A stretch of DNA of 19,602 nucleotides from Deltaproteobacteria bacterium (lineage in GTDB: Bacteria; Myxococcota_A; UBA796; UBA2385): positions 1 to 19,602 of the forward strand of contig RFKJ01000493.1 of assembly GCA_003694325.1 (NCBI GenBank), written 5' to 3'. Under the pieces are notes generated by a model. The model worked only from the letters and a program-made list of their open reading frames with translations. It was not told where the DNA came from and ran no database searches. Numbering within the stretch: position 1 is the first letter of the stretch; every line of letters begins with the position of its first letter. Positions 14,456-19,602 of this stretch are shown here, in pieces. Made by a program: the position numbers and the translations under genes.

Positions 14456-15988
14456 GTGCGCACCCGCTGGCTGCTGCTGCTGCTCGCCCCGGCCACCGCC
14501 TACCTGCTGTGGTGGGTGGGCCACGATCCGCTGCCCGACGGCTACCAGAACGAGTACCTGCTCATCGGCAACGCCTGGGATCTCTGGCAGGCCCTGGTGC
14601 AGGGCGACACCTGGCACCTGCGGTGGTACGCCTACACCGGCTACTGGCCCTTCGGGCTCTACGTCGTGCCCTGGCCCTTCATGGCGCTGCTCGGCCCGAC
14701 CCGGTTGGCGCTGCTCCTCGGCAACCTCGTGCACCTCGCGGTGCTGTTGTGGGCCACCAACGACCTCGGCCGGAGACTGGCGGCGCTCCTGGCCGCCCCG
14801 CTGCTGCTCCTGACGCCGGCCGTCTTCGGGACGCTGGTCCGCTTCGAACCCAACCTCGCGGCCATGGCCTGGACGACCCTGGGCCTGTCCATGTTGGCGC
14901 GATCGGAGGGGCTGCGCCGTCGGTGGCCGGTCATCGGCTACGGGTGCGCGCTGGGCATCGGGCTGATGATGGATCGCCTGACGGTGGCCTTCTTCCTGCT
15001 CCCGGCGCTGCTGCCGCCGCTGTGGGTGGCCTGGCGGCGCGCCCCCCGCCAGGCCCTCGGCCGCCTGGGGCTGGCGCTGTTCACCGCCCTGCTGTGGTGC
15101 GGTGCCTACTACCGCGAGTTCTTCCTGCGACACGCCGACGAACTGCTGTCCCAGGCCCCCGTCGGCGAGATCGACAGCGCCGGTCACGTCACCGCCACCG
15201 AGGGGCCGCTGGCCCTGCTCTACTACCCCCTGGCCCTCGTGGACTCCCAGGCGGGCCCGATCGTCGGGGTGTTGATGCTCGGCGGGCTGGTGGCGGCCAT
15301 CCTCCGGCAGCGCCATCGCCGCGACATCACCGAGCGCATCCTGCTGGCCAGCATCATCGGCAGCCTGGTGTTCTTCACGCTCGTCGCCAAGAAGCAGGTC
15401 TTCTACACCCTGCCGATGGTTCCGGCCCTCGCCGTGCTGGCAGCCCGGTGGCGGTGGGGGGCGCTCGTCGGGCTGGCTGGCGGGGTGTGGAACCTGCTGG
15501 CGGTGGGGATCGGCGCGGTGCCGGGCGGCCCCTGGTTGCCGGAAGCCTGGGTCGCCCCGCGGCACGTCCTGGCGCGTCCGCCGACCCACCAGCACTGGCC
15601 GCTGCGTCCGGCCATCGAGGCGTTGGACGGCGCCACTCACGTCGCCGTCCTCTCCGAGGATCCGACCCTGTTCGAGGGGTTCGTCATCCTCGCGGTTCGC
15701 GAGGCCCTGCCGGAGATCCCCGTCCGCGGCGTCGTCCTCGATCCGGCCGGGACCTACGAGCACATCGATGCCATCGATGCGCTCGTCTGGGTGGGACCCC
15801 GCGGGGGGGCCTTCCCGACGACGGAAGGCATCCGCGCCCAACTCGTCGAGGACAACCTCGACCCGGCCGACTACCCGCCCGTCGGCGACGTCCTGGTGGA
15901 GGCGGCGCCCCGGTTCGTCGAGGTCGGGCGCTGGCCGATGGAGGGCGGGGCCGGGGACATGGACCTCGTGGTGTTCCGCCGACGGTGA
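14456..15988 (+). CDS. GT-C (family 39-like) membrane glycosyltransferase
   Basis: The 510-residue integral membrane protein resembles ArnT/PMT-type glycosyltransferases, which move a sugar from a lipid-phosphate donor to a lipid or protein on the outer face of the inner membrane. The first helix (5-21) is followed by a loop with D28 and E33 (LPDGYQNEYLL), where the catalytic acidic residue is expected. About ten hydrophobic segments follow to residue 350 (roughly 65-80, 84-100, 107-122, 158-171, 177-193, 203-217, 266-283, 297-311, 319-331, 337-353). KKQVFYTLPMVPALAVL at 312-328 is typical of the family. A soluble domain (about 355-510) closes the protein, with no recognised motif. The GTG start directly precedes a hydrophobic signal-anchor. 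It is divergent from the radical SAM gene across 94 bp and converges with the next gene across 45 bp. The class is likely; the substrate is unknown. Confidence 0.82.
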   Translation: MRTRWLLLLLAPATAYLLWWVGHDPLPDGYQNEYLLIGNAWDLWQALVQGDTWHLRWYAYTGYWPFGLYVVPWPFMALLGPTRLALLLGNLVHLAVLLWATNDLGRRLAALLAAPLLLLTPAVFGTLVRFEPNLAAMAWTTLGLSMLARSEGLRRRWPVIGYGCALGIGLMMDRLTVAFFLLPALLPPLWVAWRRAPRQALGRLGLALFTALLWCGAYYREFFLRHADELLSQAPVGEIDSAGHVTATEGPLALLYYPLALVDSQAGPIVGVLMLGGLVAAILRQRHRRDITERILLASIIGSLVFFTLVAKKQVFYTLPMVPALAVLAARWRWGALVGLAGGVWNLLAVGIGAVPGGPWLPEAWVAPRHVLARPPTHQHWPLRPAIEALDGATHVAVLSEDPTLFEGFVILAVREALPEIPVRGVVLDPAGTYEHIDAIDALVWVGPRGGAFPTTEGIRAQLVEDNLDPADYPPVGDVLVEAAPRFVEVGRWPMEGGAGDMDLVVFRRR

Positions 15989-16033
15989 GGGTCGAAGCGA
16001 TGGCGCCGGCCCGCCGCCGACCCGCCGATCGCC

Positions 16034-17986
16034 TCAGCCGGGTCCCACGCTGATGGTGTCGTCGTCGAGGGCGGCCTCGTCCGGCCCGAAGGTGACCGCG
16101 TAGCGAAGCTCGGGCAGCTCACGGGCCAGCCGCCAGGCGGAGCGGCCGGCTCGGCGCCCCAGGCGGGCCGTGCTCAGGTGGCCGTCGATGACCTGGAGCC
16201 GGCCGTCGTCCTCCCCGGCGACCAGCCGGACGGTGGCGGTCTGGCGGCCGGCGCGCAGCAGGTCGACCACCTCCTGGAGGGGAAGGAGCTGGGAGTCCCC
16301 GGTGATGCTCGTCGATCGCGGCCCCGCGACGCCGGCGTGGGCCGTGGCGATCCGCAACCGGGCGATGAGGGCACCGAGATCGTGGGGCGGGTGGCTGACG
16401 TGATCGGGCTTCAGCGACAGCGCCTCGGGGGGCAGGCCATCGGAGGACGTGGCCAACCACGCCGTCGGTGTCTCGGCCAGTTGCGCGTCGCGCCGGATCT
16501 CGGCGAGGATCCGCAGGTTCTCGTCGGTGCCGAGGTCTTCGGCGAGCACCACGGCCGCCGGGGTCAGCGCTCGCACGGCGGCCAGGGCGCCGCCCGGGTC
16601 GTCGTGGACCACCACGGTGAAGCCGGCTCCGGTCAGCTCCTGGTCCAGGTCGGTGGCGACGATGGCGTCGCTGGTGGCGACCACGACCCGGGCGTGCCGG
16701 CGCCCTCCGGTGAGGAGCTGGGCGCGCAGCGCGCGGCGCTGGAGCACCCGGGACAGGGCAGCCAACACCCGGGGGTGGACGTGGAGGTCGGAGGGAAGGA
16801 GGTCCGCGGCGTCGACGAGGGTCGACAGGTCGCGGTCGAGGACGGCCGGCAGCAGGACGAGGATGTCCAGGCCGAGGTCGTCACCCGGGCGGGACGATCC
16901 GCGCAATCGCCGCTGGGCGGCCGCGTAGAGACCGGCGAGGTCGAAGGGGGGGGAGAACCGGGAGAGCAGCTCGACCGGACCGTCGAGGGGGGAGGAGCCC
17001 GAGGGTTCGGGGTGCAGGATGGTGAGCCCACCCACGGGCTGGAGCATGGCGGCGAGGCTGACGGCCTCCAGCCGCTCGGGCGCCAGGTCCAGTTCAGCCC
17101 CCAGCTCGCGGGCCAGGGTCCATCCGGTCCGGAGCCGGTGGCGCAGGCCGGGGTGCTGCCGCTCCCCCACGCTGAGCACCCACAGCAGGAGCTGGTGGTA
17201 GAAGTCCCGGGCGTCGGGCCAGGCGACGGCTTCCCGTCGACCGGGGCTGAACCCCCGCACGGCCGCGATGCTGGCGTCGGGTCGGGCCTTGCGCCACATC
17301 GGGAGGTAGGGGGCGGCGCTTCCGGCGTGTTGCTCGCGGTACAGCACGCGATCGGCAAGCCGGGCCAGCAGCAGGGAGGTCACCTGCTCGGGGTCGGACA
17401 CGATCTGGGTCCGGCCTCCCTCGACCCTCTCCAGGCGGCGGAGCGCGGCGGCCAGCTCCACGTCGGGTTCGAGCACCACGGTGCCGCCGGGGGACACCTC
17501 CACCTCGGCGCCGCTGGTACTGGGGTCGTCGTCGTTGTCGACCGGCAGCACCTGGTCCAGGCGCGCCGCCAGCGCGGATCGGGCGGCCACGAAGATCCGC
17601 AGGTGATCGGCCCGGGCGTGGCGCTGGACGGCCTGGAGCGCCGGCAGGTCGGTCGGGTCCGATGTCACCAGGGTGAGCAGGCGGCGGTCGGGATCGAAGA
17701 AGGTGGGGAGGATCACCCGGTTGCGCATCAGGCGCGCCGGGATCATCGCGACGAGGTCGGGTGGGACCTCCAACTCGGCGACCCGCTCGGGCGACAGCAG
17801 CGTCACGTCGAACTGGTGCGCCAGGGCGCGGGCCAGGTCCTGTTCCGACAACAGGTTCAGCCCCACCGCCAGCTCGCCGAACCGGCCCTGCCCGTGCTCG
17901 CGCATGTCTCGGAGGATCCGCTCGACGGCGTCGTCGTCGAGCAGGCCCAGCTCGATGCAGACCTTGCCGAGGGGCGGGCGGTTCAC
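16034..17986 (-). CDS. MshEN, degenerate HD-GYP, degenerate receiver, DUF4388 signalling protein
   Basis: The 650-residue cytoplasmic protein combines four modules. Residues 3-145 match the MshEN/GSPII_E N-terminal domain (LGKVCIELGLLDDDAVERIL, FGELAVGLNLLSEQDLARAL), which in relatives binds cyclic di-GMP or mediates assembly. Residues about 265-420 follow the HD-GYP pattern, with LRTGWTLARELGAELDLAPE and VSLAAMLQPVGGLTI, but the catalytic His-Asp is replaced by Q316-P317. Residues 431-546 resemble a response-regulator receiver in which the phosphoacceptor position appears to be A482 and the lysine position H533 (VSHPPHDLGAL). Residues 560-632 are a DUF4388/PATAN-like module (LLPLQEVVDLLRAGRQTATV). 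It is therefore probably a non-catalytic sensor or scaffold. GTG 17986 has AGGA 8 nt upstream. It is divergent from the HEAT-repeat gene. Alignments were made by eye, so the degenerate calls need checking. Confidence 0.82.
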   Translation of the reverse strand: MNRPPLGKVCIELGLLDDDAVERILRDMREHGQGRFGELAVGLNLLSEQDLARALAHQFDVTLLSPERVAELEVPPDLVAMIPARLMRNRVILPTFFDPDRRLLTLVTSDPTDLPALQAVQRHARADHLRIFVAARSALAARLDQVLPVDNDDDPSTSGAEVEVSPGGTVVLEPDVELAAALRRLERVEGGRTQIVSDPEQVTSLLLARLADRVLYREQHAGSAAPYLPMWRKARPDASIAAVRGFSPGRREAVAWPDARDFYHQLLLWVLSVGERQHPGLRHRLRTGWTLARELGAELDLAPERLEAVSLAAMLQPVGGLTILHPEPSGSSPLDGPVELLSRFSPPFDLAGLYAAAQRRLRGSSRPGDDLGLDILVLLPAVLDRDLSTLVDAADLLPSDLHVHPRVLAALSRVLQRRALRAQLLTGGRRHARVVVATSDAIVATDLDQELTGAGFTVVVHDDPGGALAAVRALTPAAVVLAEDLGTDENLRILAEIRRDAQLAETPTAWLATSSDGLPPEALSLKPDHVSHPPHDLGALIARLRIATAHAGVAGPRSTSITGDSQLLPLQEVVDLLRAGRQTATVRLVAGEDDGRLQVIDGHLSTARLGRRAGRSAWRLARELPELRYAVTFGPDEAALDDDTISVGPG

Positions 17987-18118
17987 GCGCGGAGTCCTGC
18001 GGGGTGGAGGGGCGCCGCTGTGCGGCGGGGGCGAACCGAGGTGGCCGTCGCCCGGGATCGAGGAGCGCCGGGACGGCCCGATCGGGGGGAGACCGCCGCT
18101 CGCCTAACCGCCAGCGGA

Positions 18119-18124
18119 TATAGT
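18119..18124 (+). promoter_or_regulatory. -10-like TATAGT before the HEAT-repeat gene
   Basis: TATAGT lies 24 nt before GTG 18149, allowing an approximately 18-nt leader that holds AGGG (18138-18141), 7 nt from the start. The opposite strand offers TAGGCG in the same divergent region for the signalling gene. No -35 box is clear. Confidence 0.4.
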
Positions 18125-18148
18125 CGGCGAACCTCTCAGGGTGTAGTC

Positions 18149-19602
18149 GTGTCCGCATTTGATTCCGGCTCGGGAAGTGGTGGCATCGATCCCCGGCGGG
18201 TCGCCATCGACGCGTTGGCCGACCTCGCCGCGGTGGCCCGGGGTGGCGGGCGGCCGGGGGTGAGCGCCGACCAGCTCGCCCGCGACTTCGCCCGGAACAT
18301 GGCCCTGCTGTTGCAGGACTCGGCGCTGGTGGTGGATGTCCGGGACGACGGGCTGTTCGCCGACGGGGCGCCGCTGTGGGCCCATGACCTGTTGGCCCGG
18401 CGGGTGGCCATCGCCCTGCGGGACCAGGGCCTTCGCGCCATGCAACTGGAGCAGGGGGCCTCGCCCGAGGCCTTGCGGGGGCTGGCCCTGGTGCTGGCCC
18501 GGGACTGGAAGACCCAGGGAGAGGGGGCGCTGCAGTCGCTGGTGGAGGGACACGAGCTGCCGGGCATCCAGTTCGACTTCGGCGGCGGCGACGGCGACGA
18601 CGTGCAGAGCCTGGACCCGCGCACGATCCTCGAGGTGATCCGCGCGGGCGGGGCGGACGCCCATCCCCAGGTGTCGCGCATCGTCGGACGGTTTCGGGAC
18701 GCCATGGCCAAGCCGCTGGACGTCGACGCGGCCATTCTCGGCGCCGGAATGGCGGACCGGGAACGCATCCGCCGCGAGTTGACCGGCATCGAGGAGGACG
18801 CCGACACGAAGGCCGACGACATCGGCCGGGTCGTCTTCGAGTGCATGCGCCTGGACCCGTCGGCCCTGCAGGCCAGCGACACCTTCCGGTTCCTGGCCGA
18901 CCACGTGGACCACCTCATCGCGGCCGGGCGGCCGGGGGAGGCGCTGGGCCTGTTGCGCCGACCCCTGGCCCTGCTCCACGGGGAACTCGTCGCCGACTGG
19001 CCCCACCGCGACGTGGTGGGCGCCGAACTGGTGCTGCTGTTCGATCCCCAGGCGCTGGCCCGGTTGCAGGGGGCGGCCAACCACGGCGGCGACCCCACCG
19101 AGTGGCGGCGGCTGCTGTTCACCCTGGGGCGGGTGGCGCCGGAATCGCACCGGGCGGCGTTCTGTTCGGCCTGCGGCCGGCTCGACGCCGCAGAGCTTCG
19201 GCTGGCGGCCGCCGATGGGATCGTCGTCGGGGCGGATCGGCCGGCCGAGGTCCTGGGGCTGCTGCTCGCCGAGGTGGAGGACGAAGGCCTCGCGGTGGTG
19301 CTGTTGGGGCTCTCCCGGCTCGACACGCCTGCCCTCCTCGAAAAGATCCTGATGCGCCTCGACAGCCCGCACGCGGTGGTGCGCGAGGCCGCCCTCGTGG
19401 CCCTCCGCAAGCACCGCACCCCGCACACCCGGGAGCTCGTCCGCCGGGCAATCGAGGACGAAGTCGAGGCCGTGCGGGTCGAGGCCCTCCGCTACGTCAG
19501 CGTGTATCGGGACGTCGAGGCGGCGCCGGTCATCCTGGCCCGCCTGCGGGGCGACGCCGCCGGGACCCTGTCTGCCCGCGAGCTGCGTGCCCTGGCCATG
19601 GC
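18149..19602 (+). CDS. HEAT-repeat protein, N-terminal 484 residues
   Basis: The frame starts at GTG 18149 (VSAFDSGSGSGGIDPRRVAI) and stays open to the right edge, so the C-terminus is missing. Residues about 10-145 form an alpha/beta domain (ALVVDVRDDGLFADGAPLW, then IALRDQGLRAMQLEQGASPE), resembling the N-terminal domain that precedes HEAT repeats in many Myxococcota proteins. Residues about 150-370 are helical. From about 375 onward paired helices with HEAT character appear (LDSPHAVVREAALVALRKH, EDEVEAVRVEALRYVSVYRD). Such proteins act as protein-interaction scaffolds; no catalytic motif is visible. AGGG 7 nt before the GTG is a modest Shine-Dalgarno, and in-frame alternatives upstream are absent. 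It is divergent from the MshEN/DUF4388 gene over 162 bp, which suggests joint regulation. Confidence 0.87.
   Translation, partial: MSAFDSGSGSGGIDPRRVAIDALADLAAVARGGGRPGVSADQLARDFARNMALLLQDSALVVDVRDDGLFADGAPLWAHDLLARRVAIALRDQGLRAMQLEQGASPEALRGLALVLARDWKTQGEGALQSLVEGHELPGIQFDFGGGDGDDVQSLDPRTILEVIRAGGADAHPQVSRIVGRFRDAMAKPLDVDAAILGAGMADRERIRRELTGIEEDADTKADDIGRVVFECMRLDPSALQASDTFRFLADHVDHLIAAGRPGEALGLLRRPLALLHGELVADWPHRDVVGAELVLLFDPQALARLQGAANHGGDPTEWRRLLFTLGRVAPESHRAAFCSACGRLDAAELRLAAADGIVVGADRPAEVLGLLLAEVEDEGLAVVLLGLSRLDTPALLEKILMRLDSPHAVVREAALVALRKHRTPHTRELVRRAIEDEVEAVRVEALRYVSVYRDVEAAPVILARLRGDAAGTLSARELRALAM

Noticed and set aside
14362..14496. N-terminal extension of the radical SAM protein to the ATG at 14496
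   Set aside because: It would overlap the divergent glycosyltransferase start, and the GTG at 14361 has an ideally spaced GGAGG.

Overview
The window is uniformly very GC-rich and reads as a chromosomal segment of a Myxococcota-like (former Deltaproteobacteria) bacterium. Family content supports this: a eukaryote-like Ser/Thr kinase fused to an ATPase, a DUF4388 (PATAN-type) module with an MshEN domain, a MopE-like calcium/metal motif with FG-GAP repeats, an N-terminal-domain/HEAT-repeat protein, and many exported proteins of unknown function. This is inference from families, not a measured taxonomy. I saw no rRNA, tRNA, CRISPR, transposase or phage gene. Fourteen coding genes are supported, two of them cut by the window ends.

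Left part (1-4433): a partial minus-strand TPM-like membrane protein (1-187) and a GNAT acetyltransferase (257-1099). The GNAT start lies one base after the stop of a kinase-STAND ATPase-winged helix fusion (1101-2588). Quinolinate synthase nadA (2630-3586) precedes the kinase on the same strand. Divergent from nadA is an NlpC/P60 lipoprotein (3681-4433), which converges through a GC hairpin on an orphan NodU/CmcH-type carbamoyltransferase (4468-6174).

Middle part (6175-12720): about 585 bp of non-coding DNA holds a 37-bp tandem repeat and a roughly 50-bp-period family of palindromes. Then come minus-strand genes for exported or unusual proteins. A 743-aa protein with a Gln/Ser/Thr-rich head and a Lys-Asn-Gly-Lys-Asp repeat tail is followed by three genes joined by ATGA stop/start overlaps: a secreted 208-aa protein, a secreted HExxH putative metallopeptidase, and a putative lipoprotein with a metal-binding head and six FG-GAP calcium loops. 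This block is the best candidate for an undescribed system: a cell-surface or secreted assembly, with function unknown.

Right part (12907-19602): a B12-binding radical SAM protein is divergent from a GT-C (family 39-like) membrane glycosyltransferase. That gene converges on a four-module signalling protein (MshEN, degenerate HD-GYP, degenerate receiver, DUF4388), which is divergent from a HEAT-repeat protein running off the window. The last two look like paired members of a non-catalytic signalling or scaffold module.

A theme across the window is that several operon-leading genes lack a Shine-Dalgarno sequence and have a TAnnnT -10-like hexamer only 6-9 nt before the start codon, as expected for leaderless mRNAs. 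Genes inside operons, and some others, have clear GGAG(G) sites.
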